NCBI RefSeq assembly: GCF_002796605.1
Contig: NZ_CP024923.1
Coordinates: 310,001-374,000, forward strand
DNA length: 64,000 nucleotides
Source: Sphingomonas psychrotolerans
GTDB lineage: Bacteria > Pseudomonadota > Alphaproteobacteria > Sphingomonadales > Sphingomonadaceae
Direction: 5' to 3'
Both the position numbers and the translations under genes were made by a program. Numbering within the stretch: position 1 is the first letter of the stretch; the number at the start of each line of letters is the position of its first letter. The notes under the pieces are model-generated. The model was not told where the DNA came from. It saw nothing but the letters and a program-made list of their open reading frames with translations, and ran no database searches. Positions 8,564-18,660 of this stretch are shown here, one piece after another.

Positions 8564-8683
8564 CGACCGCTTCACCATTCGCGGTCATTCCCGACCCAGC
8601 TGGCGGTGCGTGTTGCCCGAAACCTGTTGGCCCGCTTTCGGCGGTAAGCGGACGGCAGCTACCATCCGCCAACGGATGTTCAT

Positions 8684-9055
8684 CTATTGGAGAATGCGAG
8701 CGAAATCCTCCGCGAGTGGCTTGCCGAGCAACGGGCGGACAAGATCCACGGCGGACGGAGAACCGTCAAAGGCTTCGATGAACTCGTCGCGAATGGCCTC
8801 CCGAATGCGCGAGTCGTTCGAGCCGTACAGGTCTTCGATCGCGGCAATTCCGCGCGACAGTTCGGGCATGACCGTTCCAGCCGCGGCAAGGGTAGCGAGG
8901 TAGCGGGCGAAAGCCGCCAGGATGACACCTGGCAGATCGTCGCAATCATCGACCAGCACATATTCCTCCGAAAGCGCGAATGCTGGAAAACGCGCTTTCA
9001 GCGTCGGGACAACGGCCAGATAGCTATCTTCGATCGGAACGCCGGGTAGCTGCAT
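8684..9055 (-). CDS. hypothetical protein, orphan (possibly DUF7674-like)
   Basis: A 123-residue soluble acidic protein. The pattern of a hydrophobic core segment (VILAAFARYLATLAAAG), a Leu-Ser-Arg/Ile-Glu helix and a final IRDEFIEAF / LGKPLAEDFARIL region loosely recalls small immunity-like proteins of the DUF7674 type, but this is a weak impression. The frame stays open to 9100. I prefer the Met at 9055 because the upstream extension consists of junction-repeat sequence. It is convergent with the gene at 8240 and separated from it by a third, degenerate repeat copy. Confidence 0.5.
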   Translation of the reverse strand: MQLPGVPIEDSYLAVVPTLKARFPAFALSEEYVLVDDCDDLPGVILAAFARYLATLAAAGTVMPELSRGIAAIEDLYGSNDSRIREAIRDEFIEAFDGSPSAVDLVRPLLGKPLAEDFARILQ

Positions 9056-9085
9056 CGATTGAGGATGCAGCGATCCGCCGACGTC

Positions 9086-9193
9086 CGCAATCCCGGACAT
9101 TCGGGCGGGGCCTGGTGCGCGGGTGCCCTGAACCTGTCGTTCCCTTTTGGGGCGGCAAACCTGCCGGTCGGCTATCCCCCGGTTGCGGACGTT
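9086..9193. repeat. orphan-gene junction repeat, copy 2
   Basis: Second copy of the roughly 100-base repeat seen at 8104-8207, with the same ordered blocks (TCCGCAATCCCGGAC, GCGCGGGTGCCCTGAACCTG, AAACCTGCCGG, GGTTGCGGACGTT). It fills the space between two orphan genes and touches the stop of the next one. A more decayed copy lies around 8580-8660. Confidence 0.5.
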
Positions 9194-9615
9194 CAGATAT
9201 TCTCCCGGTCAGCCAGGGCGACCACCTCACGCTGCCGATTGAGATCGTCGTCAACGTCCTGAATGATCGTCTCCAGCTGCTCGGCAGTCAGAATCCAGGG
9301 GGATGCGGCGCCCTGCAGGAAGTCTCTCTTCTCGTCGCCGCGCATCGACCACCATCCGATATTCACACTGTCTTTGAGCACCCTCTCCGCGATCTGGAGC
9401 AGGGCCATCCTGTCGAAACATTCTCCCGCCGCGGGTCGCTTATGGCCCGTAGCCGCGTAAAGCTGGTTGATCAGGCCCGGGAGTTGCGGATGGAACATCG
9501 TCTCAACATCGAAACGCTCGCCAAACTTCGATTTCATCAAAAGGGCGAGCATAATGGCCGCGCCGCCGTTCAGGCGGATCGAGTCGGAATCAGCGTCATA
9601 GGTTGGGAAGGTCAT
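9193..9615 (-). CDS. hypothetical protein, orphan
   Basis: A 140-residue protein that I do not recognise. It is acidic and globular-looking, without signal peptide or membrane segment. The middle (RPAAGECFDRMALLQIAERVL) and end (AEQLETIIQDVDDDL) look helical. Its stop lies at the edge of a junction repeat and it reads in the same direction as the orphan gene at 8684. Like its neighbours it uses more A/T at third codon positions than the core genes of the window, a sign of different origin. No role can be proposed. Confidence 0.5.
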   Translation of the reverse strand: MTFPTYDADSDSIRLNGGAAIMLALLMKSKFGERFDVETMFHPQLPGLINQLYAATGHKRPAAGECFDRMALLQIAERVLKDSVNIGWWSMRGDEKRDFLQGAASPWILTAEQLETIIQDVDDDLNRQREVVALADRENI

Positions 9616-9928
9616 CCAGCCCTCTGGGATTCAGTTAGACGCCGCCATACAGGCGCGGGCTCGTGCGACCAATGTCGCTAACCACCACTTACGGCTATTG
9701 GCGATTTGCGAGATCGCTTCCACGGTTCTGCGGCGAGGGTAAGCTCCGCGCCCGTGCGCATCGATGGCAATATTCTCGGACAATAAGTTCCATTCGCTGC
9801 AGTTTTGGGTAGTCTGAGGGCGACCACCGGATTCGTGCGCCTGCGAAAGCAGGCGCCCAGGATCACAAGCGAACCGGTCTGAAACGCTGGCTTCCGCTTC
9901 CGCGGGAGCACGGCAGGAGAGAGATAAG
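9616..9928. other. 313-base gap with a REP-like pair
   Basis: No protein-coding signal is convincing here. The only structure seen is the extragenic palindrome pair at 9835-9911, which ends 17 bases before the cupin gene. An antisense open frame spanning it and the cupin gene has the composition of a shadow frame. Confidence 0.5.
9835..9911. repeat. REP-like inverted pair
   Basis: GTGCGCCTGCGAAAGCAGGC (from 9835) and an imperfect reverse complement ending GCGGGAGCAC at 9911 match the element at 8006-8080. The base changes in the left hairpin are partly compensated, as in elements kept for their secondary structure. It lies just upstream of the cupin gene. Confidence 0.5.
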
Positions 9929-10375
9929 ATGCGGGTCACGCCGAGGGACGCCATCATTGTCGGTATCGCGGCGCTGTCGGGCTGGGCGATCGCCGCATCT
10001 GCGCAAACCGCTCCCGCAAAGCTCGGCCCTGCGGTGTTCGACTGGGCGAGAATGGAAGCGAAGACCACCGATGTCGGCGCAATCCGGAATCTCGTCCGCC
10101 AGCCCACCGCGACGCTCGACGAGCTCGAGATGCACGTCACCACGCTCAATCCCGGGCTCGCCTCGCATGCCCCCCACACCCATCCCAATGAGGAATTGGT
10201 GATCGTCCGCGAAGGCATTGTCGAGGTGCTGAACGGCGGGACCTGGAAGCGTCTCGGCCCCGGCTCGGTGATCTTCAACGCTTCCAATTCGCCGCACGCG
10301 CTGCGCAATGTCGGTGCAACACCGGCGACCTATCACGTGATCAACTGGAAGACGCCGGCAACGCCCGCGAATTGA
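9929..10375 (+). CDS. secreted cupin domain protein
   Basis: A 148-residue protein with an N-terminal export signal (about residues 1-26, ending Ala-Ser-Ala-Gln) and one conserved-barrel cupin domain. Metal ligands are suggested by the HAPHTHPNEELV segment (His-x-His with a following Glu) and the late histidine in NSPHALRN. Such cupins bind a metal and a small ligand, often a sugar or acid, and may be isomerases, epimerases or binding proteins. It precedes three Gfo/Idh/MocA oxidoreductases, and the next start codon is only ten bases away, so a role in the same sugar or cyclitol pathway is likely. Confidence 0.78.
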   Translation: MRVTPRDAIIVGIAALSGWAIAASAQTAPAKLGPAVFDWARMEAKTTDVGAIRNLVRQPTATLDELEMHVTTLNPGLASHAPHTHPNEELVIVREGIVEVLNGGTWKRLGPGSVIFNASNSPHALRNVGATPATYHVINWKTPATPAN

Positions 10376-10384
10376 GGAGAAGAT

Positions 10385-11545
10385 ATGCACCGTCGCACGA
10401 TGCTCACCGGCGCCGGACTGGCCGGAATCACCGCCGCGCTGCCGCCCGAGCTGCTCGCCGCCCAGTCGCAGAGCCAGGGCAATGCCGTCTCCGCCGACGC
10501 CGCGCCCGCCGGCCCCGAACCGACCGCGAAGCACCGGATCAAGTTCGGCGTGATCGGCCTCGATCACGCGCATATCTATGGCATGACCGACGCGATGATC
10601 CGCGGCGGCGGCACGCCGGTCGCCTTCTTCGCCACCGATCCGAAGCAGATCGAGACGTTCGGCAAGCGCTACGGCAACGGCGTCAAGCTCGCGAAGAGCG
10701 AAGACGAGATCCTCGGCGACAAGGGCATCCAGCTGATCATCGGCGCGCCGATCCCCGATTTGCGCGCGCCGCTTGGCATTCGCGCGATGCGCGCCGGCAA
10801 GGACTATCTCGGCGACAAGCCCGCGGTCACCAGCCTCGATCAGCTCGCCGAGGTCCGCCGCGCGGTGAAGGAGACCGGCCGCAAGTTCGCGATCATGTAT
10901 TCGGAGCGGCTCGAGGTGCGCGCCGCGGTCCATGCCGGCGATCTCGTCGCGCAGGGCGCGATCGGCAAGGTGATCCAGACGGTCAATCTCGCCCCGCACC
11001 GGGTCAGCGCGCCCAGCCGCCCCGACTGGTTCTGGGACAAGGCTCGCTACGGCGGCATCCTCACCGATATCGGCAGCCACCAGGCCGATCAGTTCCTGTT
11101 CTACACCGGCTCGACTTCGGCGCAGGTCGTCGCTTCGCAGACCGGCAATCTCCATTGGCCCGACAAGCCGAAATTCGAGGATTTCGGCGACATGATCGCC
11201 ACCGGCAACGGGGGGACGGGCTATATCCGGGTCGACTGGTTCACTCCGGATGGCCTGCCGACCTGGGGCGACGGCCGCCTGTTCCTCGTCGGCACCGAAG
11301 GCTCGATCGAGCTTCGCAAATATGTCGACGTCGCGGGCCGTCCGGGGGGCAACCACCTGTTCATCACCGACAAGAAGGGCGTGCGTTATGTCGATTGCTC
11401 GAAAGTGCCGCTGCCGTTCGGCCCGCAATTCGTGACCGACGTGGTCGAGCGATCGTCGATCGCGCAGGATCAGGATCAGGCGCTGCTCGCCGCCGAACTG
11501 GTGCTGACCGCGCAGAAGAACGCGACCCGGCCCAAGCTGGGATGA
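10385..11545 (+). CDS. Gfo/Idh/MocA family oxidoreductase, exported type
   Basis: A 386-residue NAD(P)-dependent oxidoreductase-like protein. Residues 1-30 form a signal starting His-Arg-Arg-Thr-Met-Leu-Thr-Gly, resembling a twin-arginine signal. A Rossmann nucleotide-binding domain begins at IKFGVIGLDHAHIYG (about residue 53; unusual, since the family's Gly-x-Gly-x-x-Gly is reduced), then DKPAV stands in place of the usual EKP lysine motif (about 141-145), then the C-terminal GFO/IDH beta-sheet domain. A GAGGAG ribosome site precedes the ATG. The weak nucleotide-binding glycines suggest altered cofactor use. Tandem with two further family members. Confidence 0.82.
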   Translation: MHRRTMLTGAGLAGITAALPPELLAAQSQSQGNAVSADAAPAGPEPTAKHRIKFGVIGLDHAHIYGMTDAMIRGGGTPVAFFATDPKQIETFGKRYGNGVKLAKSEDEILGDKGIQLIIGAPIPDLRAPLGIRAMRAGKDYLGDKPAVTSLDQLAEVRRAVKETGRKFAIMYSERLEVRAAVHAGDLVAQGAIGKVIQTVNLAPHRVSAPSRPDWFWDKARYGGILTDIGSHQADQFLFYTGSTSAQVVASQTGNLHWPDKPKFEDFGDMIATGNGGTGYIRVDWFTPDGLPTWGDGRLFLVGTEGSIELRKYVDVAGRPGGNHLFITDKKGVRYVDCSKVPLPFGPQFVTDVVERSSIAQDQDQALLAAELVLTAQKNATRPKLG

Positions 11546-11553
11546 TGATCAAT

Positions 11554-11634
11554 CGTCGTCCCGGCTTTCGCCGGGATCTCGGGCCGCGAGCGAACGGTCT
11601 GCGGCATGAGGTCCCGGCTTTCGCCGGGACGACG
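11554..11634. repeat. REP-like inverted pair (GTCCCGGCTTTCGCCGGGA type)
   Basis: Two hairpin units GTCCCGGCTTTCGCCGGGA lie head to head between CGTCGTCCC and GGGACGACG ends. They fill the gap between two oxidoreductase genes. Elements with the same ends occur at 28543 and 36084. Confidence 0.7.
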
Positions 11635-11654
11635 GCGGAATAGGAGGACAGTCG

Positions 11655-13013
11655 ATGACTCTCGAGACAACCCGACGCGGCATCCTGAAGACCGGCGCGG
11701 CGCTGGCCGCCCCGACGATCGTCCCCGCCAGCGTGTTCGGCCAGAATGCGCCGTCGAACCGGGTGGTGATCGGCGCGATCGGCGTAGGGCGCATCTCGCG
11801 CATCCACGACATGAAGGAAGTCCACAAGCACAAGGACGCCCAGATCGTCGCGGTCTGCGACGTCGACACCGTCCGCCTGGGGGCGGGCAAGGAACTGGTC
11901 GACTCGCGCTACACCGCCAGCACCGGCAAGCCCTATGCCGGCACGCGGATGTACCATGATTATCGCGAGCTGCTGGCGAACAAGGAGATCGATGCGGTCC
12001 TGATCTCCACGCCCGATCACCAGCATGCGCCGCAGGCGGTGCACGCGGTCCGCGCGGGCAAGCACGTCTATCTCCAGAAGCCCGCCGCGCTGACCATCGC
12101 CGAGGGCCGGGCGATGGCCGATGCGGTCAAGGCGAGCGGGCGCATCGTGCAGATCGGCTCGCAGCAGCGCGCGCAGGATCCGTGGCCGCAATTCCACCGC
12201 GCCTGCGAGCTGGTCCGCAACGGCCGCATCGGCACGCTCCGCCATGTCGAGGTGGGGTTGCCGGGCGATCCTTCGGGACCCGAGGCGCCGGCGATGCCCG
12301 TACCGCGCAACCTCAATTACGACGCGTGGCTCGGCACCACGCCCGAAGTGCCCTATACCGAGATCGGCGTGCATCCGCAGGATTCGTTCGAGAACCGGCC
12401 GGGCTGGCTGCGCATCGAGCAATATGGCGCCGGGATGATCACCGGCTGGGGCTCGCACCATATCGATACCGCCCATTGGGGCATGGACATGGAGCATTCG
12501 GGCCCGGTCGAGATCTGGGGCAAGGCCGAATTCCCCAAGAGCGGCCTGTGGAACGTCCATGGCGCCTTCGAGACGCATGCCCGCTACGCCAATGGCGTGA
12601 CGATGACCGTGTCGGGGGCTTTGCCCAACGGCGTGAAGTTCATCGGCGACAAGGGCTGGATCTTCGTCACGCGGAGCGGCGCGGTGACCGCTTCGGACCC
12701 GAGCGGGCCGCAGATCGATCCGCTGCAGGCGAGCGATCCCAAGATCCTGACCAGCGTGATCGGTCCCAACGAAGTGCACCTCCTCAAGGTCCCCGAGCAG
12801 CATCGCAACTGGCTCGACGCGATTTTGACCAGCGTGCCGGTCAGCGCGCCGGCGGAGGTGGGGCACCGCGCCTGCTCGACCTGTCTGCTCCACTGGACCG
12901 CGATGAAGACCGGGCGCCGGCTCAAATGGGATCCGAAGGCGGAACGCTTCCTCGGCGACGATGAAGCCAATGCTATGCTCCGTCGTCCACAACGCGCAAA
13001 ATACGCGATCTAG
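11655..13013 (+). CDS. Gfo/Idh/MocA family oxidoreductase with Tat-type signal
   Basis: A 452-residue periplasmic-type oxidoreductase. The start Thr-Thr-Arg-Arg-Gly-Ile-Leu-Lys-Thr-Gly followed by an alanine-rich stretch is a clear twin-arginine signal, which suits export of a protein folded around NAD(P). The nucleotide fold follows (VVIGAIGVGRISRIHD, about 36-51; VAVCDVD), then LQKPAALTIAEG carrying the family lysine (about residue 140), then the substrate domain. This long subtype resembles Bacteroidetes/sphingomonad enzymes acting on sugars such as N-acetylgalactosamine glycosides or inositols; the substrate is not known. A decayed copy of its last 85 bases lies at 28210-28294. Confidence 0.85.
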   Translation: MTLETTRRGILKTGAALAAPTIVPASVFGQNAPSNRVVIGAIGVGRISRIHDMKEVHKHKDAQIVAVCDVDTVRLGAGKELVDSRYTASTGKPYAGTRMYHDYRELLANKEIDAVLISTPDHQHAPQAVHAVRAGKHVYLQKPAALTIAEGRAMADAVKASGRIVQIGSQQRAQDPWPQFHRACELVRNGRIGTLRHVEVGLPGDPSGPEAPAMPVPRNLNYDAWLGTTPEVPYTEIGVHPQDSFENRPGWLRIEQYGAGMITGWGSHHIDTAHWGMDMEHSGPVEIWGKAEFPKSGLWNVHGAFETHARYANGVTMTVSGALPNGVKFIGDKGWIFVTRSGAVTASDPSGPQIDPLQASDPKILTSVIGPNEVHLLKVPEQHRNWLDAILTSVPVSAPAEVGHRACSTCLLHWTAMKTGRRLKWDPKAERFLGDDEANAMLRRPQRAKYAI

Positions 13014-13150
13014 CGTCGCTCGACCAAATTCCCCGTTCCCGGGCAAAACGCGCGCACGCTCGACGCGGCCGGTGTCAACTTCGGCGTGCGCATGTTCCAC
13101 CTTTTCCCTATGCCGCCCGGAGAAAGTGCAAACCGCCAAAGGACCCCTGA

Positions 13151-14176
13151 ATGATCCGCACTGGACTGATCGGCTACGGCCTTGGCGGCTCGGCATTCCA
13201 TGCTCCGCTGATCGACGCCGTGCCCGAACTGGAGCTCGCAGCGATCGTCACTTCGCGCGCCGACGCAGTGGGGGAGCGCTATCCGGGGGTGCAGGCGGTG
13301 CCCGATGTCGCGGCGCTGCTCGTCGATCCGGATATCGCGCTGGTCGTGATCTCTACTCCGAACGACACGCATTTCCCGCTGGCCGGGGCCGCGCTCGAGG
13401 CGGGCAAGCACGTCGTGATCGACAAGCCCTTCGCCAACACCGTCGCCGAGGCCGAAGCATTGATCGCGCTGGCCGAGGTGAAGGGCAGGGTGTTGAGCGT
13501 CTTCCACAACCGCCGCTGGGACGGCGACTTCCTCACCCTGCGCAACTTGGTGGATCAGGGAAGTTTCGGAGAAATCACGCTTTATGAAGCGCGCTGGGAT
13601 CGCTTCCGCCCCGCATTGCGCGACAGCTGGCACGAAAATGCGGGGCCGGGCGGCGGTATCCTGATCGATCTTGGCCCCCATCTGATCGATCAGGCACTCG
13701 CACTGTTCGGCCCGCCCGAAAGGGTGACCGCCGACATCACCGCGCAGCGCAAAGGTTCGCTGGTCGACGATTATTTCGAGCTGACGCTGCATTATGGGCG
13801 GATGCGCGCATTGCTCTCCTCGGCCTCGATCGTTCCGGCGCCGAGGCCGCGCTTTGCCGTTCACGGCACCAAAGCGAGCTTCGTCAAACATGGGCTCGAC
13901 CCGCAGGAAGCGCAGCTGCGCGCCGGCGCGCGCGCCGACGACCCGTACCACGGCGTCGAGGAGCCGGCGCAATATGGTGTGCTGGTCTCCAGTGACGGAT
14001 CGAAGCAAACCGTTCCTTCTGAGCGCGGCGACTATCGGCGCTTCTATTCGGGCGTCGCGCAGGCAATCTACGAGCAGGTACCGCCGCCGGTGGCCCCGGC
14101 CGATGCGCTTGCCTGCCTCAGGATCATCGAGCTGTCCCGGCAGAGCGCGGCAGAGGGCCGATCGTTACCGTTCTGA
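13151..14176 (+). CDS. Gfo/Idh/MocA family oxidoreductase, cytoplasmic
   Basis: A 341-residue cytoplasmic oxidoreductase. The nucleotide-binding motif GLIGYGLGGSAFHAPL lies at about residues 5-20 and the catalytic-lysine motif VVIDKPFANT near 91-100. The C-terminal domain carries the AGPGGGILIDLGPHLIDQA signature with the active-site histidine. The sequence is close to the YdgJ/scyllo-inositol-dehydrogenase-type branch (E. coli YdgJ, Bacillus IolW), which act on inositols or related sugars. It is the third family member in a row and the only one without an export signal, so it may act on the product of the periplasmic enzymes once imported. Confidence 0.85.
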   Translation: MIRTGLIGYGLGGSAFHAPLIDAVPELELAAIVTSRADAVGERYPGVQAVPDVAALLVDPDIALVVISTPNDTHFPLAGAALEAGKHVVIDKPFANTVAEAEALIALAEVKGRVLSVFHNRRWDGDFLTLRNLVDQGSFGEITLYEARWDRFRPALRDSWHENAGPGGGILIDLGPHLIDQALALFGPPERVTADITAQRKGSLVDDYFELTLHYGRMRALLSSASIVPAPRPRFAVHGTKASFVKHGLDPQEAQLRAGARADDPYHGVEEPAQYGVLVSSDGSKQTVPSERGDYRRFYSGVAQAIYEQVPPPVAPADALACLRIIELSRQSAAEGRSLPF

Positions 14177-14274
14177 TATGATCGGGCTCGGGCATTTCCC
14201 TTAGGTGGGACGGCGTGGCGATGCGTCTATACAAAACGCTTTCCGCGGCCGCGTTCCGAGACTAGGGATTTTGC

Positions 14275-15872
14275 ATGCTGAGCCTTCTGGCTGCGCTGTC
14301 CAATGGCAGCTACGCGCCGCATGGGGCGGCCATGGCCTGGCGATCCGACCTTTTATGGTCGAATGTCGCCGCCGACGCGATTCTGGCGCTTGCTTATTTC
14401 TTGATCGCGCTGGGCCTCGCCGTGCTGATCCGCCGCCGCCGCGATTTCGCGTTCGGCTGGATGTTTTGGTGCTTCGCGCTTTTCCTGGCCGCGGACTCGC
14501 TCAATCATTTAATGAGCATTGTCACTTTGTGGCATCCTTTCTATGGCTTGCAGGCAATAGTTAAGGGGTTGACCGCTGCTGCGTCGATCGCGACGGCGAT
14601 TGCCCTCTGGCCTCTCGTCTCAAAGGTGATTTCGATGCCCTCGCGCGCGCAGCTCTCTGCCGCAAATGCCGAACTGGAAGCTATCGTCGAGGAGCGCGAC
14701 GCCGCACTCGCCGAGCTTCGCGAGCAGATCGCGCATCGGCGCGATCTCGAGGCAGCGTTGCTCCAGTCGCAGAAGCTCGAGGCGATCGGCCAATTGACCG
14801 GCGGCATCGCGCACGATTTCAACAATTTGCTGCAGGCCGTTGCCGGCAATCTGGAGCTGATCGCCCGCAAGCCCGACGATATCGACCGCGTCGTCAGCTG
14901 GAGCGCTAGCGCACTGAATGCCGTCGAGCGCGGACGGCTGCTCACGGGGCAACTCCTCGCCTTTTCGAGCAAGCAGCGCGTCGACCTCCAGTCGGTGCGG
15001 CTCACCGAACTGATCGGCGGAGTCAAGGATTTGCTCGAGCGGGCCGTGGCGCCGCTCGGCCAGGTGGGAGTCGAACGGATCGACCCCGGCCTCAACGTGG
15101 AAGTGGATGCGCTCCAGCTCGAACTGGCGCTGCTCAACCTCGCCTTCAACGCGCGCGATGCGATGCCCGAAGGCGGCACGTTGACGATCTCGGCCGAGCA
15201 TCGCAGCGGCGCGGTGTCCCCCGAGCTGCCGGTCGGCGATTATGTCGCACTTATTCTGTCGGACACCGGCGTCGGCATGTCACCGGAAGTGCGCGCCCGC
15301 GCGGCAGAGCCGTTCTTCACCACCAAGGCGGCGGGGAAGGGCACCGGCATGGGGCTTTCCATGGCGCTCGGCGTGGCGCGTCGCTCGGGCGGATCACTTG
15401 CGATCGATAGCGAAGAGGGGCGGGGAACCGCGATCACGCTGTTCTTGCGGGTGGCCGCCGGTCAGCCGCGGCGGATCGTCGGCGACGATGCCCGGTCGGA
15501 TACCCGGATCGATCTTTCGGGATACACCATCGCGCTGGTCGACGACGACGCGCAGGTGCGCGGCTCACTGGCCGATACGCTGATTTCGGCCGGAGCGACG
15601 GTGCGCGAGGCAGCGGACGGCGGGGCAGGGGTCGAACTCGTCCGTAGCGTTCGCCCCGATCTGCTGGTGGTCGACTTCGCGATGCCGGGGATGACCGGCG
15701 CCGATGTCGTCGGGCAGGTGCGCGAGGAACACCCCGATCTGCCGGTCGTACTCGTTACCGGCTTTGCCGACACCGCGAAGCTCAACGCAGTTGCCGACGC
15801 CAGCGTGGCGGTGCTGTGGAAACCCTTCGAGGCGCAGGAATTGCTGCGGAAGGTCGCCGGGCTGCTCCGCCG

Positions 15873-15876
<4 letters not shown>
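14275..15876 (+). CDS. hybrid sensor histidine kinase/response regulator
   Basis: A 533-residue membrane sensor kinase. Three hydrophobic segments (about residues 32-52, 60-78 and 92-115) form a short membrane sensor with almost no periplasmic domain. A coiled coil (about 125-165) leads to the dimerisation/phospho-acceptor domain with His180 in IAHDFNNLL. The ATPase domain follows ([15 protein letters not shown]-box; SDTGVGM and [11 protein letters not shown]-boxes). A C-terminal receiver (about 415-530) has Asp467 as acceptor and Lys in WKPF. The AHDFNNLL subtype usually signals through its own receiver or a partner protein. No cognate regulator gene is adjacent. The stop overlaps the convergent nadE by four bases. 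Confidence 0.9.
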
Positions 15877-17920
<2,044 letters not shown>

Positions 17921-17924
<4 letters not shown>

Positions 17925-18424
17925 AGCGCCTCCGATAGCATTTCAAGCCCGACGCGGAGGCATTCGATTCGCACCGGCCCGCGGCCGATGTCACCGAAAT
18001 GCGCTTCGCGGTGCTCGGTCGGGCGACCGTCGCGTGCGCAAGCGAAATGGACCAGCCCCGGCTCGTCGCCGGGCGCACCCGCGCCGGCAAACCCGGTCAC
18101 TGACAATGCGACCTGTGCCTTGCTGAAGCGCAATGCGCCCTCGGCCATGCGCCGTGCCACGGCTTCGCTGACGGCGCCTTCGGCTTCGATCAGCTCGGGA
18201 GCGATTCCGAGCATCTCGGCCTTGGCTTCGTTGGTATAGACGACGAAGCCCCGTTCGAACGCGTGGCTCGCGCCCTCGACATCGGTGAACAGCGAGGCGA
18301 GCAGACCGCCAGTGCAGCTTTCCGCGGTGGCGATCGACAGATCTTTGTCACAGGCACGCTCGAGCAGCTTGCGCGCGGCGGCGTCGACCTCATCGGGGAG
18401 GACCGGCGAAAGCGTTTCGGTCAT
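17921..18424 (-). CDS. pncC: nicotinamide-nucleotide amidohydrolase (CinA C-terminal type)
   Basis: A 167-residue single-domain protein of the CinA C-terminal (PncC) family, which deamidates NMN to nicotinate mononucleotide and so recycles NMN released, for example, by DNA ligase. The family signature TAESCTGG is at residues 33-40 and a second block is SVTGFAGAG near 108-116. It lacks the N-terminal molybdopterin-binding-like domain of full CinA. It is the first gene of a pncC-nadE operon (four-base overlap), a grouping that makes good sense for NAD salvage. The intergenic space upstream is shared with the divergent GH105-type gene. Confidence 0.92.
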
Positions 18425-18579
18425 GCAATGGTCCTAGTCCGGGGCACGGGATAATGCCAACCCGGCGCGGAGCGGATGGTTGCCTCGCGAGAGCGGCAGG
18501 GTTCTAAGGCGTGCGGGTCCTCCGTTCGCGGGGTTGCCCTCCGGTGTTCGCGATTGCAGTTTGTGTTCGGCTCAGGATC

Positions 18580-18608
18580 GTGGTGCCGTCATATGGCACC
18601 AGGTGCCA
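18580..18608. promoter_or_regulatory. candidate operator, nested inverted repeats
   Basis: TGGCACC-A-GGTGCCA (18594-18608) is a perfect 7-bp inverted repeat. The same half-site occurs again in TGGTGCC just upstream (about 18580-18586), giving overlapping dyads. It lies 52 bases before the GH88/105 start, a position suited to a repressor controlling a sugar-hydrolase gene. No adjacent regulator gene is present. Confidence 0.45.
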
Positions 18609-18660
18609 AAGATTGAATTTACCGAAGCCGGCAGCATTGCCGGAAATCTTGGAGGGGAAC

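Noticed and set aside
7980..9200. Integron-like cassette array (attC sites) in the orphan-gene stretch
   Set aside because: Genes alternate in orientation, no integrase is present and the repeats lack the attC layout.
9863..11428. 521-residue open frame antisense to the cupin and first oxidoreductase genes
   Set aside because: Composition (Arg, Ala, Asp, His rich, no motif) is that of a shadow frame in GC-rich DNA; the plus-strand genes have clear domains.
11364..13196. 610-residue open frame antisense to the second oxidoreductase
   Set aside because: Same reasoning; it also runs through an extragenic palindrome pair, and the opposite strand encodes a well-conserved enzyme.
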